A stretch of 64,000 nt of DNA. It comes from Arthonia radiata (lineage: Eukaryota > Ascomycota > Arthoniomycetes > Arthoniales > Arthoniaceae). The notes under the pieces are model-generated. The model saw nothing but the letters and a program-made list of their open reading frames with translations. It searched no databases and had not been told where the DNA came from. Positions 53,803 to 64,000 of the stretch are shown here, piece after piece (the stretch's first letter is position 1; each line of letters begins with the position of its first letter). A program made the translations under genes and the position numbers. Location: the NCBI GenBank assembly GCA_002989075.1, contig PSQN01000016.1, positions 682,001-746,000 of the forward strand, written 5' to 3'.

Positions 53803-54330
53803 ACCTTGTAAAGGCCGAGGTCGGTCCTCATCGTGTTCGCAACAATGCATGCGGCTCAGCCAACTTTATGCAAACGAGCGACAGCGTAAGACATTATTTG
53901 AAGCTGCCAAGTTTGCGAGCATGACAGCAGACTCGATAGATTGCTGTGTCAGAGCAATGCAAGCCACAGTGTGTAGACTTCGCGAGTCTGATCAGCGGCA
54001 CTCAAATTTGAGGAAAGCCTTCGAAGTAGTCGTGGCGCACTGGCGCATCGCCGCGTATGGAGCTTAAGCACGTGACGTTTTATGTCCCCTTGACCACATG
54101 CGTGCCTTAAGCCACAGCGCCACACCAAACGAAGGTGAACAGCTCGTTCAGGGGTAGGTTCAGGGGCCGAGGGAGGGGGCCAAAGCTCGAGCCTCGACAC
54201 GGATCATCCCGGTTCTGACGATCGTCCACCGTGGCCTCAGCTTCTAGCTGCTTGACTACTCGTATGCGATCTGGAAACTGCATTTTGGCCTGCACTGAGG
54301 TCTCTGGAGTAGCCACCAACCAGAAACAAG
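53803..54330. other. Intergenic, likely NAA15 promoter
   Basis: 528 bp between the agmatinase-family stop and the NAA15 start, same strand. No gene seen; expected to contain the NAA15 promoter. Confidence 0.5.
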
Positions 54331-56977
54331 ATGCCTCAACCACTGAACTCCAAAGAAGCTTCACTCTTCCGCCAAGTTGTCAAAAATTATGAGGGCAAGC
54401 AGCACAAGAAAGGTGAGCTTAAAACCAGTCCGACCCTTCGAGTATCTCTTGCACCACTTGTGTAGTTGCGCTAAAAGCACTTGCAGGCATCAAAGCTGCG
54501 GATCAGATCCTGCGCAAAGTGCCCGACCATGGCGACACCCAAGCCATGAAAGCCCTCATCAAGAACACCATGGGAGACAACGACGAAGCCTTCGCTCTCG
54601 CCAAAACCGCACTACGCAATGACATGAAGTCCCATGTCTGCTGGCATGTCTACGGTCTACTATGGCGGTCACAAAAGAACTATGAGGAGGCAATAAAGGC
54701 ATACACCCAAGCACTCAAGCGTGAGCCGGATAGCCCACAGATCTTACGGGACTTGAGCTTGCTACAGGTCCAAATGCGGGACTTCTCGGGCTACGTGGAG
54801 AGCAGAGGCACCATGCTACAGAACAAGACAACTTTAAGGCAGAATTGGACGGCACTGGCTGTTGCACATCACCTGAACGGCAATCTCGATGCCGCAGAAA
54901 AGGTCCTGTCCAGCTACGAGAGCACACTGCAGGGCGAGCCATCCATGCGGGACGTTGAGCACAATGAGGCAGTCATGTATCGTAACATGATCATTGCAGA
55001 ATCGGGCGACGCGGCGCGGGCCCTGGAACATCTTGACAGCATAGAGAAGAAGACTCTGGATCGGACGGCACTCATGGAGCGAAGAGCGCAATATTTGTTG
55101 GATTTGAAAAAATTTGATGAGGCAGAAACAGCATACAGGGCGCTTTTGGATCGCAACAATGAGTACAGAGCATATTACGACGGCCTCGAGCGGGCGTTGC
55201 AGGTCGACAACGGAGACAAGCAAAAGCGAAAGAAGATATACGCCGAGCTCGTGGAGAAAGACTCTGATGTTGATGCCGCTCGGAGGATACCGCTCGACTT
55301 TTTAGAAGGCACGCATAAGCTCGTCGAATAGGAGGCTCAAGCTGACCGAATACAGGCGACGACTTTCGAGGAGCAGCCGATACTTACCTGCGCCGCATGC
55401 TCCGCAAAGGCGTACCCTCTACCTTCAATAACGTCAAGTCCCTCTACTCCGACCCCGCTAAGAGAAAAGTCATCCAAGACCTCGTGGAATCCTACAAAGA
55501 CGAGAAGCTCCAAGTCAACGGCGTGAATGGCGACGCTCCTAAAGATGACCCCTCCGCCCGCTGGGAAAAGTCCATCCTGTACTTCCTCTCCCAGCATTAC
55601 AACTACTACCTCACGCGTGATCTCACGAAAGCCATGGCTTATACCGACCGTCTCATTGACCTTGCCCCGAAGACTTATGACTGGCACATGAACAAAGCGC
55701 GAATATACAAGCACCGCGGCCAACCCGTCGAGGCCGCAAAACAAATGAACATCGCGCGCGAGCTCGACCTCCGCGACCGCTGGATCAACTGCAAGTGTGC
55801 AAAGTACCAACTCCGAAACAACGAAAACGACGCCGCCCTCAAAACCATGAGCAAATTCACCCGCAATGAGGTCATGGGTGGCACCCTCGGCGACCTCATC
55901 GAAATGCAAGGCCTCTGGTACCTGACCGAAGACGGCGAGGCCTACATGCGGCAAGCGCGGTATGGCCTCGCCCTCAAGCGCTTTCAGACCATCTTCAACA
56001 TCTTCGAGACCTGGCAAGAAGACCAATTCGACTTCCACACCTTTTCACTTCGGAAAGCGCAGATAAGAGCCTACATAGACATGATCCGGTGGGAAGACCG
56101 GCTGCGCTCACACCCCTACTATACCCGCGCGGCCCTCGATGCGGTCAACGTTTACCTCACCCTCCATGAAAACCCCACGATCGCATCCTACTCCGACCTC
56201 CCCCTCGCGCTCGACGCATCGCAAACGCACGACCCCAAGACCATCAAGAAAGCCAAATCCGACGAAGACAGAGCCCTCAACGACCAGCGCGAAGCCGACA
56301 AGAAAGCCGCGGCGAAGAAGCAGAACCTAGGCCAAGACGGCGAGGTCAAGAAGACGGACGAAGACCCCAAGGGCTTGAAGCTGGCGAACACCAAGACGCC
56401 GCTGGAGGACGCGATGAAGTTCCTTGTGCCGCTCATCGAGTTCGGCGAGAGCGATCTGGAGGTACAAAAGGTCGCGTTCGAGGTGTTCATACGCCGGAGG
56501 AAGCCGTTCCTGGCGTTGAAGCATCTGCTGGCGGCGTTTGCCGTGGATGAGAGTGAGCCGAGTTTGCATGCACTGGCTGTGAGGTTTTGGATTGAAGTGG
56601 GGAAGACCGAGGAGGTGCCGAAGCAGGTTCTGGAGCTTGCGGAGAAGAATCTGCCTAAGGCTTATCAGTCTGGGAAGGATCTGAAGGGTGTGAATGAGAA
56701 GTTCTTGAAGGAGCACGCTGATCAGGTAAGGCATGTGTGCGCGTACGTGAGGGCGCAGAGGGCGCTCAAGCCTGATGCGGCTGTGGATGTGAAGGTTGTG
56801 ATCGACGCGGTCGCGAAGACGAAAGGGCTGAGTCTTCAACAGGCTGAGGAGGCGGTGAGCACGGTCAGGGCATGTGGCGCGAGCACTGATGAAGCATCCA
56901 AGGTTGCGGCGAAAGGCGCGGAGGTGCTTGGGTTCGGTAAGGAGTTGCTGGATCGAGCGGCGAGAGCTGTACGATGA
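54331..56977 (+). CDS. NAT1: NatA N-terminal acetyltransferase auxiliary subunit NAA15 (NAT1)
   Basis: Three exons: 54331-54412, 54487-55308 and 55356-56977; 841 residues, the usual length. The protein starts MPQPLNSKEASLFRQVVKNYE and is a chain of TPR helices: GDNDEAFALAKTALRNDMKSHVCWHVYG, in parts ALAKTALRNDM and SHVCWHVYGLL, YEEAIKAYTQALKREPD, PKTYDWHMNKARIYKHRG, and WINCKCAKYQLRN. A Lys/Asp/Glu-rich stretch at about 600-640 matches the family. NAA15 holds the catalytic subunit NAA10 and docks on the ribosome for co-translational N-terminal acetylation. The second intron (55309-55355, 47 nt) begins GC rather than GT but has a good CTGAC branch point and CAG end; without it the frame stops at 55331. 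Confidence 0.93.
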
Positions 56978-59900
56978 TGGTATAAAAGCATAGCTGACAT
57001 ATGTATGATCTGAATGCATTTGAAGTCTTAAGAAGACATTCCGCTGTGACAACTCTCTTCTTTGTGTGTGAAGGCTCCTCAAGGCTTGCATGTTACTGAT
57101 CTCAACCTCGTTGCGAGGGGATGTACATTCGCACTGGAAATTGACGAACAAGGCAAGCAAACACGATCGAGCTGACTTGCTGCGATGTTTTCAGCGTGAG
57201 ACCGAGTTGGTGAGGGTCATCATTGCACAGACCGCGCCCAGTTCATCGCAACCTTCAGCGCGTCGTTGCGCTCCTCGCTGCTGCATCTTCACTGAGCCCC
57301 TCACCTTCGAGAAATAGCCCTTGCTGACATGTGTTCATGTTGTTGAAGTCATGCCTTGCGCCTGGAACTGGCATTGAAAGTTTCGCTGTACTACGGCATG
57401 TTCCATCCGGTTTGGTGAGCAAGCCGCGTTTGACCTAGCCCTATATGTTGCATTCTCTCTGCCTCACTGCGCTAGGCATTGAAAAGGAGGTCGTCTCCTG
57501 TTGAAAGTCGGAGTAGAACAGTCGAGAAGCAAGAACATTGGACTGTTCAAGTCTGTCAGGGGATTGTCACTGATACTCGCGTTGCTAATTGTCCTGCCGC
57601 GTGTTCGATGAGGCTCTGTGGTTGCTATGGCAGAGCGCAACGCGGTCCAAATACTGCGCACCATCATCGAGGAACATTGCTATCTGTTCATCTTCGAAAT
57701 AATTTGTAGATGAACGTGGATGTGGCGAAGCCGAACAGAGCCGTAGTTTGCCCCTGGGGAGCCACATTGTGATCGGAAGTAGAAGCATGGCCTGCATGGA
57801 GAAGCTAGCTGATACAGGAACGAGCTTTCATGCGTTGTGATCAAACCACACGATCTTCCTCTCTGGTGTGATTGGGAAAAGCTGGAGCCGAACATGCTGC
57901 GGGAGTTCCTTCCATGGTCTTAAACACGCCGAGAGACAGTTCGTACGAGTGTCGAGTCACCTAGGGTCGATCAGCATCATCATGAACGCCTTCATATGCG
58001 ATATCTCAAGACAAAATGCAAGAGGAATGAAAAGCAAAGTGAGGTCATGCTACTTGTTATATGTGAGTGAGCTACACTCCCCTGCTCAAGATTATGCGCC
58101 TCGGTTGGTGGCAAGTTCACTCCCTGAGTGAAGCACATCTCAGCAGACAGACTGCGCTACAAGTAAATAGAATAGTGGCCTAGTAAGGGCTATCAGGACG
58201 TGGTCTAAGCGCATATGCAGGCATGTATCTATAAATGTCGTACGCTGAGCAGAAGCATCACTAAACAAGATAAGACTATCGCTGCGCAAAGGAATGGCAA
58301 GTGTAGGGGCTAATAGCTATAGAGTCTGCAACTTCTATCGCATGACTCCGGATGTCGACCTTCTTTGAAGCTCCATATGGGAGCCTGGGACTTTGCAACG
58401 ACGGCGAACATCAGCATCAAAAATTCTTGAGTGTACGAGCCATGCACAAATGCATGAACGGCGAGACATGTAGCGTCAGAATGATCTTTGATGGTTGCGT
58501 GCGCCCCTGGACCAGGATATCATTCTTCGACAGAAATGATAGCCGATGGCGATAGGTTACGAGCTTCTCAAGCGCCCCTTTTGAGCACGCAACACCCACT
58601 TGAGCATCAACATAGCGCTGCATAAGAAGAGCAGCGCAGAGATTTGAATTCAAGGGGTCACGGGATCTGATTTGAGCGGCAGTGCAGCAGCTCAGATTTT
58701 GCCTCTTTGTGAAGCACGAACGTGAAAGTTGCCGCAAGGCTCCATGAAGAAGCTCAAACGATGATGATCATTGGGTAGCTGCGCTTGAGCATGGCTGTTA
58801 CTTGTTCAAGCAAAACACGGTTTGTGGTCATAACAGTGAAGAGCCCACGACCTGAGTCCCCTTCGAGATCCGGACAGTTCCGTTTGGCTCAGCACCTGCT
58901 GATGCGTGGAGCTCTTGCTCTTCGCTGCGCTGATCTTATATAGCTGTTTATGCCGGTAGTCTCTGTAGCTCCGTGGTGCCTTACGTTGCTGGAGAATCAC
59001 AGCTCGGAAGCTAATTTTCTTGTCGTGAACGGTAGCTCGGTGAGACTGGCTACAATGGCTATTCGAAATTAGGGGTCATCGACAGCAAAAATCTCAAGGC
59101 ATCATGCCAAAGCCATGTCAATGGTGTTGGACAGTATGATATAGATCGGCTTCCGAGTTTGCCGGCGGTGATGAGCAGTATCGTCGTCGTAAGCCAGCTG
59201 CATGTAGTTCTTTCTTATGTGGGATGAGTGGAATCTTGCGAAAGAAGTGTTAGCTTACGGAGGGTTCTTGAGAGCGACCCCTGTTCTTGTCGTTCTTACG
59301 GGATCAATCAAATATGCACCGTGCCATTGAGAGCTGATATCACGAGGTCACTTCAGTCTTATATGCGTACGACGCCGGGCGTACTTGAGTCTACCTCTCG
59401 GAAACCTTGATGGAGGGAGTGGAGCTAACGATACCATGCCGTGCGCTATATCAACCGCGCACGATCGTCGCGAAAAGCTTGTATGAGTTACAGCTTCTTG
59501 GAAGGACCAGAACACTCGAAGCTCAGCTGCGAGGGGAGTGGATGTTTGCAAGGTCGACGAAGCAGAAACATGGGTAAGGGCAAGGGCCCTGTGGGGCGAC
59601 GATGCACATCATCTCCTCGAAGAAGAGGCATCTGGTCTTCAACTTGGTGCAAATTCCAGAGAGAACTGCAGAGGTATACTTCCGAGAGCCGGCGGGATTT
59701 GTAAACACCAGATGAGTCTGAAGAAGGTGCGCGCCTTTTGTGGAATCAGTAAAGTGTTATAGATGATCCTGAAGAGCAGTGCGAACGTCAGCCTCAAGCG
59801 GTTTTATGGCCTTGCCAGTGACACTTTGTAATGGAGAGCCTGCTGCTTGACAAGTCTGTCAGACTATACTTCGTGTCCGCATAGGCTATTAATGTCCTAG

Positions 59901-60309
59901 ACGTATATCGGCTTCACGCGAGGAGAGACTGTGATGACCCAAAGGAGACGTCAGGGGCTTTAGGGGACTCAACTACGTGGGCCGCTCAGGGGATAGCTCT
60001 TTCAATTCCGCGCCTGTCGCATCTGCTTGCGAAACGAAGGAAATCTACATTCTTTCTTCGCAGAAGGATGAAGGTGTTGGTCACCGCTGTGCCGTGCAAT
60101 ATGCCCACCAACGACCATCGTCGCAACTTCATGACAAGTCCATCGTCGTGATAAGAAAGGCGTGGAGACACCCGGGAGCTACTCATGTAGTCTTCAGGGT
60201 AGAAGCCAAGTATGAACCAACAGGATTTGTCACGGCAACGCAACGTGAGTCGAAGTATCGTATACAAAGCAGATGTCCGCATTCGCAGCTTCAGCTAGCG
60301 TCTCATGTT
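56978..60309. other. Gene-poor stretch
   Basis: About 3.3 kb with only short, unsupported frames on both strands. It includes the NAA15 and kinase transcript ends and a fragment at about 58230-58430 that resembles the tandem array unit at 30-33 kb. No tRNA or recognised gene. Confidence 0.5.
58230..58430 (+). repeat. Possible solo fragment of the ~430-bp repeat unit
   Basis: CGTACGCTGAGCAGAAGC near 58240 resembles CGTATGCTGAGCAGATGC of the unit at 31449. GCAAAGGAATGGCAAGTG and GGGGCT near 58288-58312 resemble GCAAAAGAAATGGAAAGTG and GGGGCT just before that unit. GACGGCGAACATCAGCATC near 58400 resembles the unit-start block. Order is as in the array, with a deletion between the first two. Confidence 0.4.
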
Positions 60310-61916
60310 CTATCGGACTCCCCATCTGTCGGAGATGGCCTTTGCAGAGAGTCGATTCTCCGGATCTAGCTTCAAGCAGCCTTCAATCAACGCCCAGATA
60401 CGGTCCTGCTCGCTAGACCTGATCCTTCCGTGGGCGAGCTCGTGAAACTGTATCTTCAAGGGGTCTGAGAGAAGCTCTGGGGGATCGTCTACGTCCCCAT
60501 CATAGTCTGGACCCTTCAGAAACTGCGCGACAATGTTCGAGGGGCATAGCCGTTCCCGTCTTTGCTTGTACTCGAGTGGGAGAGCGCCTAGCTTCTTTTC
60601 AAACTGATACATCATTCTGTTTATGTTCACGGCTTTGTTTTCCGATGGAAACATTCCAGCATAGAAAGGCTCCCGTCTATATAGAAAAAGCGTCAGTATT
60701 ACATAATAGCTTATAGGACGTTGGTCCGAAAGGAGTCCCTACCTCGTTACCAACTCGTAGATGGTGCAGCCAAATGACCAGATGTCAATCTTTTCCGTAA
60801 GAGGATAGCCAAGCAGAGCTTCAGGCGGTTGGTAGGTGGTCGGCAGATGTGGTTTTGAGGGTGTGTTTGAGCGTGGAAGAACGGTGGAGAAGCCTTCAAG
60901 TATGATCAACAAATTACAACTGCCAGTCTTTCGGCTTGACTTACATCCGCCTAGATCTCCTACCTTTACATCTATTGTCTCATTACGCCTAAAAACGTGG
61001 TTATGTAAAGGTTTAGAGCTCAGCAGAACTTCCGGGAACATATGAGGGATCCCTGCATGCAATGGTATAACGGGTTCAAAATCCACTCCCGCCTGACCTC
61101 GGTGCTGCTTGAGCTTATCGGGCTTGGTACTGGAGAGATCTAAAATTTCTTGAAAAATGTTATGGGGTCGTAGGTCGCCGTGTGCTGTTCGATGAGCATG
61201 AAGGATGCGGAGCGCATCTGCCACGCAGGCGATGACGCGCTGGACCTGGCGAGATCCGAAGTATTCGTCGTGTTTCAGCTCATGACACGACGCACCCATG
61301 GGCTCAAAGACCAGACATAGATGCTGCCCTCCGTGCAAGTAAGGGCTCGGCTCGGCAAACCATCTTAGCAATGTCACGAACTGTGGGTAGAAGCTGAATC
61401 GATTGTTGGCGCTGATCTCAGGGTTCCCTGGAGACGATGCGCTGGCTTCGAGAATCTTGATCGCAACATAAGATGTTTTACTATGTGCTGCTCAGCGAGA
61501 GACCTTGGAAAGCATGGCTGGACCAGTAAACGAGGTCGCCCCGCCGGGAAAAGTTGCGTGATCGTAGTGGCTTACGTGCTCATTCGATCCAACGCCAACC
61601 AGACAGTAGCATACGATCCATGCCCTAGCTTCTTCAAGATTTCATATCGCCCGTTGTCTAATTTCTGCTTAATTCCGACGGGAAGGTAGCCGCCAGGTCG
61701 GTAGCCCTCGCGATATTCTGCGTGAATAGTTCTGTCAGGCTCATGGTAGAGAGATTGGAAAGGATGCATTATCGCATTCAACGCCATCCGAGAATTATGA
61801 AGATTGAACAGATCAGAAGCAGTCTGCAGATTATGTTGGATACGCCCTGCGCGACGTAGAAAAGTAGTGTGCTGCGAAGAGGTACCTGTCAAGACATAAG
61901 CCATGGTCTCGAGCAT
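60310..61916 (-). CDS. SRPK-like serine/threonine protein kinase (fungal-specific group)
   Basis: Four exons: 61916-61576, 61480-60945, 60893-60743 and 60676-60310; introns 95, 51 and 66 nt; 464 residues. The ATG at 61916 is the first in frame; the next at 61904 is also possible. The kinase domain starts with YRPGGYLPVGIKQKLDNGRY, split as YRPGGYLPVG and LDNGRYEILKKLGHGSYATVW (glycine loop GHGSYATV). It has VAIKIL (catalytic Lys), HGDLRPHNI (the HRD block, with Gly for Arg but catalytic Asp kept), DLGG (DFG position), TTYQPPEALLG (APE region) and IDIWSFGCTIYEL. The form matches the expanded SRPK-like group of filamentous fungi, not the canonical splicing kinase. The 51-nt intron is a multiple of three and has no stop, so unspliced RNA would also be translatable. 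Likely active; target unknown. Confidence 0.87.
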
Positions 61917-62330
61917 CTCGGTTTTCAAAGCGCAAAAACGGCGAGACCATCTCCTGCAAAGCCACCTATGGTATCTGCGCCATCAACGCGAGCCAGATGA
62001 GAAAAAGAAACGCACACGCGCTAATCGGAAACGACCGCGATATATTTTTCCCTATGTGACAGTTAGACATCCAGGGACTTCTCCGAGGACTTACGAAGCC
62101 ACGCTTCTGGGGTTGATCCAGCAAATAATGACTGGAAGCAGGAACTCCTAGTGTCAAGGTGGTGAGGAGGATCTCGTGGCATTTCGTGCACGTTGCGTTA
62201 TAAGATCTGAGCCTGATGGTCCAGTAACCTTTCCTCCCGTCTAGTTGGGGCCAGACCTATTACAGCTTAGTAACAGTTCGTTCGAAACTAGCCTCCGTCA
62301 TGCAGGCCCGTGCGCGTCGACGAAATACTA
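61917..62330. other. Kinase upstream region up to the AT-rich block
   Basis: About 410 bp of normal composition between the kinase start and the abrupt shift to TpA-rich DNA near 62330. It should contain the kinase promoter. Confidence 0.5.
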
Positions 62331-64000
62331 TCTAATAAGGAAATACCTTAGGTATCCATTACCTAAAGGGGAATAATGTAGCGCTCTAAGGTCTAGATGG
62401 ACTAAGACTATTAGAGACCGTACTTATAGCTAGACTATTATATATAGAATTGCCTAGTCTAGATAGCTATACTAAGATATAGAATATCTAGTAGAGAATT
62501 ATCTAAATAGATATATACTAGAATTATATAATAGATATACTTATATTTTCTATCTTATTCTTATATACCTATCTTTCTACTATATTAGTTAGAATATAAT
62601 AAAAGCTATATATCTTATTAGAATATAAGCTTAGTAGCTTTAATATAGTAAAAAGTTATTACTATTAACTTTTGATTAGATTCTAACTATTAGTGATATA
62701 TAGGACTAGTAGTAAATAGAGTAAAGTATAATATATTTACTAGATAATAGATAAATAACTAAGAAATAAAAAAAGAATATAAATAGACGTCTCTATATAC
62801 TAAATACCTCTAGGTCGATCTAGATCTAGAACCGTCTTAGTTCTAGAGCAAGTCTAGAGCGGCTATAAGGTAGCTATAGTACTATATAACGTTATTATTA
62901 TTATTAACCTAAAGTTACTCTTTACTACTTAGAGAGTAATACTATTACTATTAATAGTAAGGCTAACTAGTAAGATATTAAGATCTAAATACCATTTTAA
63001 TATTACTAGTATACCTCTTTACCCTTAAAGTATAATTTTTAAAAAATTAAAACCTTTAAATTTATCTTATTAATATTATTTAAACTTATTTTTAGATAGT
63101 TAAAGCGATACTTAAGTATTAATTACATTAAAGGTCTTATAAACTAGACTAATAGATAGTAGAATTAAGTACTATTATAGATACTTATCTACTTTAAATT
63201 AAACTAAACTATATTTATATTTATCTTTATTGAATATAATTTTTACTATAAATACTAATAATTTAATCTCTTTTTACTACTCTAATAGAGCTTTTTAGTA
63301 GTATATAAGGGGTTTAAAAGACTTTTAAAGATACAATATTAAAGTTAATAATACTTTTAGCGCTATAGGTCTTAAGATCTTTATCTTATATAAGACTTTT
63401 AAACTAATATAAAAGAAAAAAAAGGAATATTATAAAGAGAAGACCTAATACTAGCTATAAAATTAACTAAATAGTAAAATAAAGTAGATGCTTTTATAGT
63501 ATCTATCTATAAATATAGCTATTACTATAGATATTTATCTTACTATCTAAGATATATAGAATTATATCTATAAGTAATATTAAATATTATTCTTATCTAG
63601 AATATTTAAGCTTATTAACTATCTCTTTAATATTACTTTTAATAACTTAAAAAGTCTAGAGGACTATATTTAAAACTCTATAATAGTATCTTATTTCTAT
63701 AGAGCCTAAGAATAGAGATAAAATTAATTATAGTAATATAAGACTTATACTTTATAGACCTAATTCTAGTTACTTATATTATTATTAACTAGATTTCTAC
63801 TAAATACTAGTATAAAAATATTCTAATAGTAAAGAATAAGAGATTAGGGCTATTTATAGCTAAGTCTTATAATAATCTTACTACTACTAATAATCTACTA
63901 GCTATCTTAGCTACTAAAAGTAGATTGAGTAGAAAGAATTTTAATAGATATTCTAGTTAATATAATTTATATCTTAATTTAATATATAAGAATTTAGAGT
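62330..64000. repeat. AT-rich, RIP-like repeat block (right, continues beyond window)
   Basis: At least 1.67 kb of TpA-rich DNA with stops in all frames and no gene, like the left block. It contains the inverted copy of the 3007-3190 segment at 62698-62883. The block runs off the window. I treat it as decayed transposon sequence of unknown family. Confidence 0.85.
62698..62883 (-). repeat. Interspersed repeat, inverted relative to 3007-3190
   Basis: The reverse complement closely matches 3007-3190 over about 185 bp, including the shared GATCTAGATCG and TTATCTATTATCTAGTAAAT blocks. It links the two AT-rich blocks to one repeat family. Confidence 0.8.

Noticed and set aside
26937-57000. Secondary-metabolite cluster (xylosidase, MFS, agmatinase-family genes)
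   Set aside because: No backbone enzyme (PKS, NRPS, terpene synthase) and the neighbours are housekeeping genes; the transporter alone is not enough.
1-64000. Telomere repeats and tRNA genes
   Set aside because: I saw no TTAGGG-type array and no stretch with both tRNA A and B boxes on reading through; a covariance-model scan would be decisive.

Overview
The window looks like nuclear DNA of a filamentous ascomycete (Pezizomycotina, most likely a dothideomycete-type genome). Reasons: short 47-235 nt introns with GTANGT donors and CTRAC-like branch points; single-copy fungal genes such as fungal-type tRNA ligase TRL1, a GT71 mannosyltransferase, a CSC1/PHM7 channel and a GH3 beta-xylosidase; and two terminal blocks of extremely TpA-rich, gene-free DNA that look like repeats decayed by repeat-induced point mutation (RIP). 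The species cannot be named from this alone.

Layout. 1-5160: AT-rich repeat block with no credible gene. 5.4-29.3 kb: gene-rich. In order: a Yar1-like ankyrin protein (+); a decayed copy of a three-member tandem family of unknown function (+); COX19 (+); a Golgi alpha-mannosyltransferase (-); two further family members (+,+); a weak small gene (+) antisense to the end of tRNA ligase TRL1 (-); a CSC1/OSCA channel (+); and a secreted beta-xylosidase (+). 29.3-41.1 kb: a gene desert whose first part is an old tandem array of about 430-bp units. 41.1-57.0 kb: gene-rich. In order: a cysteine-containing unknown protein (+); TIM44 (-) and mitochondrial uS11/MRPS18 (+) sharing one short promoter; a PPPDE/DeSI isopeptidase (-); an MFS transporter (-); a CIA30-domain protein (-) divergent from an agmatinase-family enzyme (+); and the NatA subunit NAA15 (+). 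57.0-60.3 kb: gene-poor, with a stray fragment resembling the array unit. 60.3-61.9 kb: an SRPK-like kinase (-). From about 62.3 kb to the end: a second AT-rich block carrying an inverted copy of a sequence from the first.

How the genes relate. There is no biosynthetic gene cluster. Several genes serve mitochondria (COX19, TIM44, MRPS18), and the TIM44/MRPS18 pair looks co-regulated. Several act in or through the secretory pathway (mannosyltransferase, xylosidase, agmatinase). The agmatinase-family enzyme is the most striking: it has a predicted signal peptide and its last four residues are KDEL, implying an ER-lumenal ureohydrolase. Other points of note are the ~430-bp tandem array, the tandem paralogue family with progressive decay of two of its three members, a stop codon that separates TRL1 from a well-formed Gly/Arg/Lys tail in the same frame, and a GC-AG intron in NAA15. 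Exon structures were derived by hand from splice motifs, frame and family similarity, without alignment software.
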